DNA of 64,000 nt, from positions 1-64,000 of the IMG/VR virus record IMGVR_UViG_3300044535_002275, one strand, 5' to 3'. This document shows positions 28,001 to 40,500 of the stretch, piece by piece. Positions within the stretch are counted from its first letter, which is position 1. Each line of letters begins with the position of its first letter. The position numbers and the translations under genes were made by a program. The notes under the pieces were generated by a model. That model was not told the DNA's origin, did no database searches, and was given only the letters and a program-made list of their open reading frames with translations. The DNA comes from a virus.

Positions 28001-28524
28001 CGTCGATCAGTCAGCTGAGTCTGGCTTATTCGGGACTCAATGATTATAAAATGATTTCTGACAATATGGTTCTCAACAGCGTGGTGTTTAAGCCTTTGTT
28101 TGGTGCCAAGGCAGCACCAGAACTGCGTGCAACTATCAAGGTAGTGCGTGCTCCAAAAACAACCGCTAGCATCAGTGAAATCAAGAGCCAGGTAATTGCC
28201 AACATCAACGACTATTTTACTATTGATAAATGGGATTTTGGTGATAATTTCTTTTTCTCAGAGCTGGCAGCATTTTTACATGAAAGACTGGGATCTATTA
28301 TCAGCAGTGTGGTACTGGTACCTCTGAACCCTTTAAAGAGTTTTGGTGATCTTTATGAAATACGTTCTGCACCTAATGAAATTTTTGTCAGTGCAGCAAC
28401 AGTTAATGATGTTGAAGTAATCGATGCTCTTACTCAAAGTGCAATACGTAGTCAGACTCCTGTATCGGGATTATATCCAGTCAGCAGTCTTGGCAGCAGT
28501 CTTAGTCAAACAGGCGAATATTAA
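25060..28524 (+). CDS. 6: Baseplate wedge protein, gp6-like
   Basis: An 1154-residue protein. The N-terminus is clear gp6: SFVDYLRLYYPETFNDYIES, then SEFIALLDVMAFMGQALAFR and RRDSVVRLANLVSYTPKRN. Residues about 330-460 include TFGDGVFAEVPVGIFRSYVR and RYYTQNRMVNGEDYNN, typical of baseplate J-like folds. The C-terminus again carries gp6-type sequence (KSQVIANINDYFTIDKWDFG). It is much longer than T4 gp6 (660) through inserted beta-rich domains between about 560 and 1000. Dimers of gp6 form the continuous ring of the inner baseplate. Confidence 0.93.
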   Translation: MAKTTRQTAIFGVEDWKRLYQTYREADFQSYDFETLRKSFVDYLRLYYPETFNDYIESSEFIALLDVMAFMGQALAFRNDLNARENFLDTAERRDSVVRLANLVSYTPKRNQAAQGFLKVFSVTTTEDITDFNGINLSNVTVNWNDPTNPNWLEQFTYIVNAAMVDSQKFGRPGNSQDILGVRTEEYALNLVPGFLPIVGYNSIVDGVSMPFEAVSSTSQGRDYVYEPAPRPSGIFNVLYRNDQLGFGSDNTGYFFLFKQGILQNQDFNLAEAIPNRTVNINIEGVNNEDYWLYKLDNVGSIESEWLYRESIYAAAVEQLSPEQRKIYSITSRANDQITLTFGDGVFAEVPVGIFRSYVRASNGLQYIINPEEMQSILIPISYISRVGRLETITFNCGITNPVSNAQPRETIEEIKQRAPARYYTQNRMVNGEDYNNFPFTQYNNIIKSKAVARSATGTSRYIDLNDVTGKYSSTNIFSSDGVLYRENLLPSFEFDWVNRNDIVDVITNSIEPLLSSRSMLQFYYANFNRPSLQILNLAWQQSTTLVNETTGYFYNTLNQAPQPIGVYASNNAKYIERGALIKFVPPAGYFFDANNRLVAGIPVRADERLELWATVSAVVLDGTNLGVGNLDNGTGPVVLNTFVPTGALALQVIPKFVDDLPSTLEQSMLQQVELFRDFGLGYDNNDSTWYIITSTNLANDAPFSLANAQNTQGINLDASWLIQFVTDGESYTVVSRGLDYIFASVIETRFFFDGSEKVYDSRTGKVISDFVRVLKTNARPDSNEPLPGDITMEIIAQPVQSDGYVDDYQVVVSYRDSDSDGVADNPDFFDEIVAPTVNPTTKYVFLQLTTDFDDTETYLPVAAGIINASYPTKDSIELVKNEFINGQLFYTYQSQEFYELVISNVNGLIQRVLNPRLDFLSRVGRQSLYFQYRHNSPLTNVIDPGATNIIDLYIVNQEYYTAYQNYIKDSTGTVAEPLPPSISQLSLAYSGLNDYKMISDNMVLNSVVFKPLFGAKAAPELRATIKVVRAPKTTASISEIKSQVIANINDYFTIDKWDFGDNFFFSELAAFLHERLGSIISSVVLVPLNPLKSFGDLYEIRSAPNEIFVSAATVNDVEVIDALTQSAIRSQTPVSGLYPVSSLGSSLSQTGEY

Positions 28525-28526
28525 TA

Positions 28527-31500
28527 ATGGCAACACGTCGTACAGTTGATTTACTACCCGAGATTTTTAGAACTGATACCAATCGCAAGTTCTTAGGAGC
28601 AACGCTTGATCAGTTGACACAAGAACCTAACTTGATACGTACTCAAGGTTATGTGGGCCGTCGTGTTGGACCCGGTGTCAATCCTGCTGATAATTACGTA
28701 GTCGAATCTACAGCCGCCCGTACTGATTATCAGCTTGAACCCGGTGTAATTTTTCTGCAGCCAGAAACTACTCGTGCCATTGACGCAATCACTTACCCTG
28801 GCATGTTAGATGCACTGAATTTACAAGGTGCAGATACTACCAGACAAGATCGACTGTTTAAAAGTCAATACTATTCTTGGGATCCGTTTTGCGATTTAGA
28901 TAAGTTTGTAAACTACAATCAGTACTACTGGTTACCTGCCGGTCCGGATTCTGTAGATATTTTTGGAACCCCGATTGCCTTAACAGATTCATGGGAAATA
29001 ACACGCATTGACACCGGGTACACCTTCAGCGACATTGCCGGAGAAAACCCAGTCTTGACGCTAGTTCGCGGCGGCAATTACACGTTTGATGTTAATCAGC
29101 CTGGAAACAACTTCTGGATTCAAGCAGCACCAGGAATTAATGGTAAAATGCCTTATGCTAATAATATCAGCAGTAGGGATGTTTTAGGAGTGATAAACAA
29201 CGGCGAAGATCAAGGGTCTGTTCAATTTAATGTGCCGTTAAAATCTGCCCAAGATTTTTATTATTCTTTGTCCAGCATCGGCGAAGTTGATCTTGTTACA
29301 GATTTAAAATTCAATCAAATCAACAATGTTTATGTAGATCAATTTTTTGCTCAGTACCCCAATGGTATTGACGGGATTTCCGACCTCAACGGTCGAACAA
29401 TAGTTTTTACAAATACTATTGCCGATGCTGAAGCCGGTGGATGGGAAGTTACTACTCAATTTGATCCATTGGTTAGAACTGCTCCGGTTGATCAGCCTGA
29501 TCCATTGAATGGATTTCCTGGCAGTTATGATGTAGAGTTATTTGATCAAACAACCGCTATCACTAATCAGTCTCAGAGATATAGTGTGTGGCAGATACAG
29601 TATGTACTTGATAACCAAGGTAATGCTTACATGCAATTGGGTAGTATTCGATTGGTTCCTAATCTTAGCAAATTTACTGTGCTATTCGGGACCGTCAATG
29701 CCAGTACTCAATGGTACAAAAATGCTTCAGGGTTTTTTGAACAAATTCCTTTACTGACAGCAGTGCTTGATACCCTTTGGTATCAAGATGGAACCAACCC
29801 AGAAATTTTTGGTAGAATTAAATTAGTCGACGCTGGGCAAGAATTAATTATCGATGCCAATGATATTGTTGGAGCAAAAAACTACACTAGTCCAAATGGT
29901 GTAACTCTTACCAATGGATTAAAGGTGCAGTTTCGTGGCGAAGTTGCTCCGGCGCAGTTTCAAAATTTAGAATATTATGTAGAAGGTGTTGGTACTGGAC
30001 CCGGTATTGATGTTAGAGTTGGGTTCATCGACGGCGAAGCTTATTTTGGACCGTCGCACATTTATCAAGGTCGACGCATGACCGGAAATGTGCATTCTGA
30101 TTTAGTTTTCCAACAATATATCTACGACACAGTTGAAGAAAGTTTAGTTAACGTAGGATCCGGAGCACCCGAAGGAGCGCCATTGGCAACACAAGGGCAA
30201 TTAGGCGCCAATATCGGCAACGGCATAAAATTACTACCTGTCACTGAATTTGTTACTCCGGAAAAGTATACTCGCAGTGCAACCATTCCTTACGACAGTA
30301 CACCTTACGATGCCTCACCCTACGATGCCAGACTTAATGCACCGCAAAACTCAGATTATATTACTATTAATCGCGCCGGCCGAGACCTTAATGCCTGGAC
30401 ACGCAGTAACAGATGGTTCCATATTGAGGTAATCAGAGCAACAGCAGATTATAACAATCAAACCCTGGTGTTGGATAATTCTCTCAGAGCCAAGCGTCCT
30501 ATTATTGAGTTTAGAGCCGGATTGAATCTTTATAATTTTGGAACTCAAGGAAAAACTCCAGTTAACGTTGTTGATTTTACAGTTACAGATGCATTCAGCA
30601 CGATCAATGGACAGTTAGGTTACAGCACCGATGGCTATACTTTTTTACAAGGTAGTCGTGTAATTTTTGCAGCTGATACTGATCCTGCGGTTAGAAATCA
30701 AATTTGGGAAGTAACATTCATTGATCCAAACAATTCAGGTATAAAGATCATAGATCTTGTGCCTGTAGTCAACGGCCTGGCACTAAGAAATCAAACTGTG
30801 GTAGTTCTTAGCGGCAATTTACAACAGGGCAAGAGCTACTGGTTTGATGGCGCTGTATGGCAACCAGCTCAAGAAAAAACTCAGATAAATCAACCTCCAT
30901 TGTTTGATGTATTTGACAACGATGGAAACAGCTTTGGTGATTTATCAGTCTATCCCAGTTCAACGTTCAACGGAAGCCAGCTTTTTGGATATGCAATAGG
31001 CACTGGTCGTACTGACGATATACTTGGATTTCCTTTAAGATATCTAAACATCAATAACGTAGGAGATATTGTTTTTGAAAATTATCTCTACACTGATTCT
31101 TTTTTGTACGTTGAGGATAATGTCAGCGAGGAACTGGCAGTTAGCTCTGGTTTTATTCGTCAATACATTGATCGAGTAACTTTTACAGACGAAATTGGCT
31201 GGCAAACAGCCGCAGCTCCTTCACAGAGTCGACAGCTATTTAAATTTTCCTACGATGAATTGCCGCTGGAATTAGACATTGCAGTTGATACAAACACAAC
31301 ATTCACACCGTTACAGATTTTTGTTGAAGGGACTTTTATTGACCCAGAGAATTATGTATACGAAACAACTGCCACAACCACTGTTATAACACTGTTGTTG
31401 GACATACCTGTTGGCACTGTTATTGAAGTACAAGCTCTCAGCAATCAGGCTAGTACTGTGGGATTCTATCAGGTTCCTGCTAACTTAGAAAATAACCCGT

Positions 31501-34500
31501 TGAACGAAAACAGCGATTCATTTACACTAGGTACTATTCGCACTCATTACGAAAGCATTGGACAAAATTTAAGAAATATCGAAGGTCCTATCAATGGAGC
31601 CAACAACAGTCGAGATCTTGGTAACATTCTCAGATACGGCGATGTTATTATACAAAATTCTTCTCCTGTGGCGTTGACCGGTGTATTTTTACGTCAACAA
31701 CAGTTTGAATTATTTTCAGCACTGGATTTTAACAATCAAGAATATGCCAAGTTTAAAAATCTTTTGTTGGATCTTACCACACGCGGAGATTTTGAAAACT
31801 TTACTCCAACGCAGATATTGGACATTGTGTTGCAGGAAATCTCATTGGGCCGCAGTGAGTTGTCACCATTTTACTGGAGCGACATGCTGCCAGCTGGTGA
31901 AACTTTTACAGAAAATACTTACACCTATTCAGTTATTAGCACTCCGGTTTTCGACACCCTACAAACTTACGATTTTGAAAGTTCAAACTTCAAAGGTTTA
32001 TTGGTCTTCCTTAACGGCAGCTTATTAACTAAAGATTATGAATATATCGTATCAGATGATTCACCAACATTAACTATTACAGCGCCATTGGCCATTGGAG
32101 ACTCCATCAGAATTAGAGAATATCCAACAACTTACGGCAGTTATGTACCCAACACTCCTACAAAGATAGGATTGTATCCATCATTTAAACCTGCTATTTA
32201 CATAGACGAAACTTACCTGTCTCCGCGTGCAGTGATTCGAGGACACGACGGGTCTATTACCGTAGCATTTTCAGATGTAAGAGATCAGGTTCTGTTGGAA
32301 TTTGAAACTAGAATATTCAATAATTTAAAGATACAATCGACAGTGCCATTGGTTGCTGCAGATGTTACACCGGGCCAATTTAGAACAACAGATTATACAC
32401 TAACTGAAATCAACCAGATTCTGTCTACGGATTTTTTAAGTTGGATTGGATGGAACAAGCTAGATTATACATCGCAGACGTATCTGGAAAATAATCCTTT
32501 TACCTATAACTATAGTCAGAGTGCCAATGTTTTAACAAAAGCACCATCGATTGGCGCATGGAGAGGGATTTATAACTATTTTTACGATACCTATACTCCC
32601 AACACAACACCCTGGGAAATGCTAGGACTGGCAGAAGAACCCAGTTGGTGGCAGGAAGAATACGGTCCAGGTCCTTATACCAGTGGTAACACAGTTCTTT
32701 GGGACGACCTTGCTGCCGGTATCATCCGAGATCCGCAAGGAGCATATATTGATCCTCGATACGTGCGTCCAGAATTGCTGTCGGTGTTGCCGGTAGGTTC
32801 CGAAGGAGAACTGTTGAATCCGTTGGATTGTACAGTTGGTAATTTTGATGCCACCAGCTTCCGTAGAAGTTGGGTGTTTGGCGACGACGGACCAGTTGAA
32901 AATGCCTGGCGCACTTCCAGCGCATGGCCTTTTGCTGTCATGCGATTATTGGCATTAACAAATCCTGCTAAGTTTTTTAGTTTGTTTGCCGACAGAGATC
33001 GTTATGTTTACAATCCAGCAATTGAACAATTTCTCTGGGACGGAAGATACCGTCTTGATGCCAAAAAGCTGACACCTTTGTACGGTAATGGTGTCAGCAA
33101 AGCCAGTTATCTTGACTGGATTATCGATTACAATCGACAGTTAGGACTTAACAGTACTAACAAACTTACATTAACATTAAACAATATTGATGTCAGATTA
33201 TGCTGGAGAACCGGTTCGTTCACTGACAAACGCTACTTGAAAATTCTAACCGAACGTTCAGCCCCGGATAGTCAAAACACCAGTTTTGTGCTGCCAGACG
33301 AAAGTTATCAGTTATTACTGTACAAAAATCAGCCGTTTGAACGTATAATTTACAGTTCGGTGGTGGTACAAAAAACTGAATCCGGTTATGTGGTCTTGGG
33401 CTATAGCAATCAAGATCCATATTTTGAAGCATTAGTGTCTCGCCCTGGTCCCAACTCAGTTGATATTGCCGCTGGTAATGTATCAGTTAGACTGTCAACT
33501 GATTATACAGATAACACAGTGCGTATACCTTACGGATTTGAGTTTTCTAATACAACTGGTGTATGTGATTTCCTAGCCGGCTATGGACAACTGCTGGAAC
33601 AACAAGGCTTGATATTTGAAAACAGAGAAAATGGTTACACTTTAAATTGGTTGCAAATGGCCCAGGAATTTCTGTACTGGACACAGCAGGGTTGGGCAGT
33701 CGGCTCCATTATTAATTTAAATCCTGCAGCAACTAGTATATCGATTGAAAGGCCTCAAGCTGTAGTCGATAGTATTAATACCTACACCCCTGAGAATATT
33801 ATTCTGAATCAGAATCGTCAAGCCTTGCCGGTATCTGAATTAATTGTTGATAGACTGGATAACTTATTTCGTGTAACTACTACAACTTCTAATACCATCA
33901 ATTATATACAATTAAAGTTTACTGCGTTTGAACATCTAGTTGTTATTGATAACCGCAGTATATTTGCTGACTTGATTTATCAGCCAGTGACCGGTGTAAG
34001 ACAAAGTCGTGTGCTAGTGTCAGGATGGCTCAGTGGCGACTGGACCGGCAGACTTAATGCTCCTGGCTTTATTCTCAATCAAGACAACATCGTAGAATGG
34101 GTACCAAATCGAAAATATGCCAAGGGCGAAATTGTTCTGTTTAAAAATGAATATTGGGCAGCTGGTACTATTATTCAGCCCAGCCAGCAGTTTAATTACA
34201 ACGAGTGGGTCAAGAGCGATTACGCAGATATACAGAAAGGGTTGTTGCCTAATGCCGCTAATGCCAGTGATCAATTATCCACAGCTTACAGCGTGTACGA
34301 TGCTAATCTCGAAAGCGAAGTTGACTTGTTTAGTTACGGATTAATCGGATTCCGACCAAGAGAATATATGCAGGCACTGAATCTTGACGACGTTAGTCAG
34401 GTCAATCTATATCAGCAATTCTTAAAGTCCAAAGGTACACTTCAAAGTGCTGAATTATTCAGCTTGGCTGACCTTGGCAAGGAAACCGCTGAGTATAACA

Positions 34501-37500
34501 TATATGAATATTGGGCTATTCTGCGCAGCGCATACGGAGCCACAGCCAACCGTAGTTATTTTGAACTATTACTTAATCAAGCGTTATTGCCAAGCGATCC
34601 TAGTTTGGTGCAAGTAGTATTACCAGGACAAGAATCTCCAGCAGATCAGGCAATACTGCTGCAAAACGTCTGGAAGTCATCGACTAAGTTGACATCACCT
34701 AACATTCTACCTACCTCAGTTCCTGCAGAGACAGACCGTAATTTACCATCGGCTGGTTATCCCAATCTTGAGGACGTTGATATCACAGCATTTGATTTAG
34801 TTGCTGTTGAAAATAGCGATGCGTTAATAGGTGACATAGGTGTTGGTACTACTATCTGGGTAGCCAAGGTCAATAATTACGATTGGAATGTGTACAGAGC
34901 TCAATTGGTAAATGCTGGAATTACACAAGTTTCTGACAATCTTGAGGGACGAGCACTGGTTGAATTTGACTCAGTTCACGGACTGACAACCGGCGATCTA
35001 TTGGTCATCAAGTTTTTCAATGACGAGATTAACGGAATATATCGTGTTGGTGCAATTCCTAGCATAACAACATTGTTGATTGATTATGTATTCACCGGAT
35101 TACAAACTACCTTCACTGGAACTGGGATTGGATTTACTTTAGAAACTGCCAGAGTCTCCCAGGCTTCTGACATTGTTAATTTACCTTATGCCAAACAATT
35201 ACCGCCAGGCGTGCGTATATGGGTCGACAACAACGGGAACGGACGTTGGACAGTGATCGAAAAAACTGATCCATTTACCTCACCTTTTACAGTGGTCCCA
35301 GACGCTATAGTAGAAAATTCTAGATTCGGAGCTAGTGTTGCTCAAGGATTCCAAAATCTAAGTTCATTGGTAGGTGCTCCGGGATACAATCCTAGTGGTC
35401 TAGCAGCAGCCCCGGGTGCTGTTTATACCTATGTCAAAACTGATGCCAATACTTACAAACAAAATTCAATATTACAATTAGGTACAACAGGAACTGCCGG
35501 TTATGGTAATGCCATCGACATGGGAGATCAGCAATGGGCAATAATTGGAGCCAGTGACAGTTTAAGCGGTCAGGGCTATGCTTCGATAGTTTATAGAAAT
35601 CCTGCTTCTAATGTATTCCAGCAGTGGCAAATTTTGTCTATAGACTCTGGTAGTATAGTAACTGCTGCCGACGAGTTTGGCTACTCAGTAACTATGAGCC
35701 AAGACGAACGTTGGATTTATGTCGGTGCTCCAGCTGGTAATCGTGTATATGCATACGGCCGTGTAGATTATCAGACACAATCTGTAGAATATATTGCTGG
35801 TGCAAGTCAAAACTTGTACAACTATACAGATCATATTGTGATCGACATCGACGATCAAATTGTTGTTGCCAATGGAACAGTTTTATTGACATTGGGAATT
35901 GATTATCTGGTATCGGGTCAGAACATAGCATTTCCTGTGCCACCCTTGGCTGGTTCTCTTATTACAATCAGTCGTAGAAACTCTGCTAGCTTCCTAGGCG
36001 ACGGCAGCACAACATCATTTAATTTAGATATGTTGTATTCTGCTACTAATGATTATAGCGTGTCTGTTGAAGTAGATGGCATATTACAGCGTCCGGTAAC
36101 TGATTACTCAGTGGACGGATCAAAAAATCTTGTGTTTGTTGCTGCACCAGTTGATCAATCTGAAATTTTTGTCCGCGCTCAAACATATTTTACGCCTGTT
36201 GCAACTATCACAGCATCTGGTTTGTCGGCATCCGACAGATTTGGGCACAGCATCAGCACAACCACAGACGGACGTCATTTACTAGTAGGTGCTCCAGATC
36301 GTACTTACACCGATCCTGTTACAAGCGAAGTCTATGTTGAAGCTGGGGCTGTTTATGTATTCGACCGATCTGCACAAAATTTTCAAGTCACAGATGCATC
36401 TGATCAAACTTACACAACTGAGTTACCGTTGGTAACACCAACGCAAGTATTGTTAAACAATGCTGCATTAATCAACTCATCTGGATCTATCGGAGGACAA
36501 TATTCAACAGCCGGTCAGACAGTTACTGTTACAGCTAGCCTTTCTGTAGGCGATATTATTTCAGTTGAAACTAATCAGTTTAATCTTGTACAAGTAATAC
36601 GTTCAGATCAGGTTGACGCAGGATCTAAGTTTGGTTACAAGGTTGACCAATGCGTAAATGACTGTAGTTTATACGTGGGTTCTCCGTTTGCTGATTCTGT
36701 GTTGCCCGAATCAGGCAAGGTTGAATTTAATATCAATCAATCTAGATTTTACGGAACTATAACTAGTACAATTGCTAATCCAACATTAACTACGGGAGAT
36801 TTTGTACGTATTAATAACTTCTTTGTAGAAATCACCGGTACTACTATCGAACAGCTGGTTGAAGATATCAATAATGCAGCTTTGCCTAACGTGCAAGCAA
36901 GTTCTACACCAAATCTTACATTAATTGCCAATGGAACTACTAAATCTTTTGATGTTGGGTCAATTTATTCTGCTGCTGAGTCGTACACTACAGTAGTTTA
37001 TGTCAATGATGTTTTACAGACAAGCGGAGTTAACTACAACTACAGTTCTGCAACTCAACAAATTACATTTACTATAGCACCAGAATCTGGAAGCCGTATT
37101 GTGGTTGTCAGTGGTCGAATAACTGTATCAGCCAAGAATGTTCAAGCAGCACCAGCATTATCAAAATTAATAGTTAGTCCAGGAACTGGAACTGCATTTA
37201 TTGACATCGGTTGGCCGATTTATGCATGGCAACAGACTATTGTTTCTCCTGTAGAACAAGATTTTGCTCACTTCGGCGAAAGTATTTTCATCAGCGACAA
37301 CACAGTTACTTTGGTAATAGGTGCACCGAATGGAACAGCAATACAGTTCGATACATTTGATAATGATACTACAACATTTGATGCTGACAGTATCACGTTC
37401 TTTGATACAGTACCTCAGAGCGGCGTAGTGTACACATACGACTACCTGCCATCTTCGACGCAATCAGTGACTAATCCTGCACAGTTTGTTTTTGGTCAAC

Positions 37501-40500
37501 AGATTTTTGATAATAGTATTAATTCTTTAGACCAATTTGGAGCCAGCATTGATTATACCACTGGCACACTGTTGGTAGGATCACCCGGAAGCGATTTCAG
37601 CGACAGCCAAGCCAATTATGGTCGTATTGTCGAGCTAATCAATCCAGATCAGTCATCTGCTTGGGTAGTAACACGTACTCAGCAACCGGTAGTAGACATT
37701 GATTTGCTGAACACTGTCTACATGTATGACCGCGTCAGCAACAACACCAAACAATATTTTGATTACTTTGATCCATTACAAGGCCGTTTACTGGGCGCAG
37801 TTGCACAAAACATTGACTATATAGGTGCTGTCGATCCAGCAGCTTATAACGTTGGTCCTGTTGGCAACTACGGAAGTTCGTGGACACAAGAACGTGTGGG
37901 AGAAATTTGGTGGGATATATCCACTGTTCGGTTCCTTGACACCAATCAAGATGATGTAGTTTATGCCAGCCGACGCTGGGGGCAGATATTCCCCGGTAGT
38001 GTAGTTAGAGTCAGCCAGTGGATTGCCAGTTCGGTACCACCAACAGAATATACTGGCCCAGGGGTTCCTGTAAACTTGTTTAGCTACGTAATTTCAACGT
38101 CGTTAAATGAACAAGGTATTTTTGGAACCACATATTATTTCTGGGTTACCGGTATCAGTACTGTCAATCGAGCTGCCAAGAAAACACTCAGTATTGAAAC
38201 TATAACTCAATATATTAATAGTCCTAAAAGCAGCGGAATTTCTTACATTGCTCCTATCAATGCCAGTACCGTGGCAATTTATAACGGACTTTCGTATATT
38301 TCTGCTGAAGATACAGTGCTACACATCGAATACGATCAACAGATCAATGACGATGCAGTACACGTTGAGTACCAGTTGGTACCTCAAGACCGAGAAGACG
38401 GCTTTTTAAGTGATAGCCTGTATTTAAAAATGCAAGACAGTTTATGCGGAGTTGATACTCAAGGAAACTTAGTTCCAGATCCCTTTCTCAGCATCAGTGA
38501 GCAATACGGCGTCCAGGCCCGGCCGCGACAAAGCATGTTTGTTAATAGATTTGCTGCACTAAGAAATTATCTTGGTCGCTCTAATACAGTACTAAAGCAG
38601 TTTCCTATTGCCGAAACTCGTAGATTTAATCTACTCAATAGTCAAGAACCAGAACCTAGTAGTTTTTCCGGAGCTTGGGATTTCCGTGTAGCTAACTATG
38701 AAGAACTAACTTATCAAAACTTATCAGAAGTTCCGTTTGGGTACAGATACTTGGTAGCAAACGACTCCACTAATCGAGGACTTTGGACCATCTATCAAAC
38801 TGTCCCTGGCGTAATTCCGGGATCCAAGGAATTGACGTTAGTGCGTGTGCAAAACTATGATACCAAACAATTTTGGAGTTATATTGATTGGTACTTGCCT
38901 GGGTACAATCCCTTAACACGTATTTTAATCGAAGTTCCTACTTATTCTGCACTAGACACTATCTCCGTTCCTAACGGTAGCAGCGTTAAGGTAACTGCAA
39001 ATGCACAAGGTAAATTCGAGATTTATCAGTATCTCAATAACGAATGGGTTCGTGTAGCATTACAGGATGGAACAATTGAGTTTTCGTCAACATTATGGAA
39101 TTATATCGAAGGTCGATTTGGGTTCGATACTGAGGTATTTGACGCACAGTTTTTCGATCAAGAACCGGTAATTGAAACTCGTAAGATTATACAAGCTATT
39201 AATCAAGAATTGTTTATCGGAGAATTATTGATTGAAAGAAACCGATTGTTGATCCTGATGTTCAATTATATTTTGAGCGAACAGCAGGCCCCGACGTGGC
39301 TGACAAAAACCAGTTTGATCGACGTCGATCATACAATTCGCGACCTAGTCCCTTTTCAGAATTATAGAAGAGACAATCAAGATTTTGTAGTTGATTATAT
39401 TAAAGAAGTCAAACCATATCACGTACAGATTCGAGAATTCAACTTGATTTATAAAGGATTCGATCAATACAATGGTACAGTAAACGATTTTGACTTGCCG
39501 GCATTCTGGGATCCTGCACAAAACTTGTTTATTAGTCCGGTTTTAGATAATGTAGGCAATTTAAGCACCACCAGCAGTTTTGCTGCTACTGATCCAATCT
39601 GGACTACATTTCCCTGGAATCAATGGTATCAAAACTATCTGTTGAGCATTGAGTCAGTTAGTGTTGTCAACGGCGGTAGTGGATACACAGTGCCACCGGT
39701 TGTAATTGTAGTAGGCGAAGCAGAAGTAACTGCTGAAATGACAGCTAGAATAAACAGTGCTGGCAGTGTGATTTCGATAGATGTTGTCAATCCAGGATCT
39801 GGTTATAGTACCACTGCGGAAATTATTCTCGAAGGCGGTAACGGAACCGGGGCACAAGCAGTTGCAGTCATGGGCAATCCATTGGTTAGAGATATTGTCA
39901 CCACAATCAAATATGATCGTTATCAATATCAAACTGACATTGTAACATGGCAATCCGGAGTTAGTTACGACAACGGAACACTGGTTCGATTTGATAACCG
40001 AGTTTGGAGTGCTAGTTCTGATGATAGTTCGGCAGTTAGCGGCGATTCATTTGATCCACAGCAATGGACTTTAGTTCCTGCTGGTAACTTAACTGGTGTT
40101 GATCGTACTATGGGCTACTACGTGCCAACAGTCAATCAGCCAGGCCTTGATTTGGCACTGTTAATATCAGGAGTTGATTATCCAGGCGTACAAGTAGCAG
40201 GTCCAAACTTTAGTCAGAACACAGGCTTTGACGTCGGAAACTTTGATATAAATCCCTTCGACAATATTGCTTTTGGACCAGAAGGATTGCCCACTTACGA
40301 TCCAGCTATTTTGGATGCTATTTACGAAAGCGAATTCACTGATCCTTACTTAGGTATTGGACCCACTGCTATTAACATTGATGGCGGAGAATTTGTAGAC
40401 ACTTATTCTAGTCATGCACCTGAAGAATTAGTTCCGGGTGCAATATTTGATACCCTGGATATTCGTGTATTCACTACTCCTGGCTCTGATTGGGTTGGTG

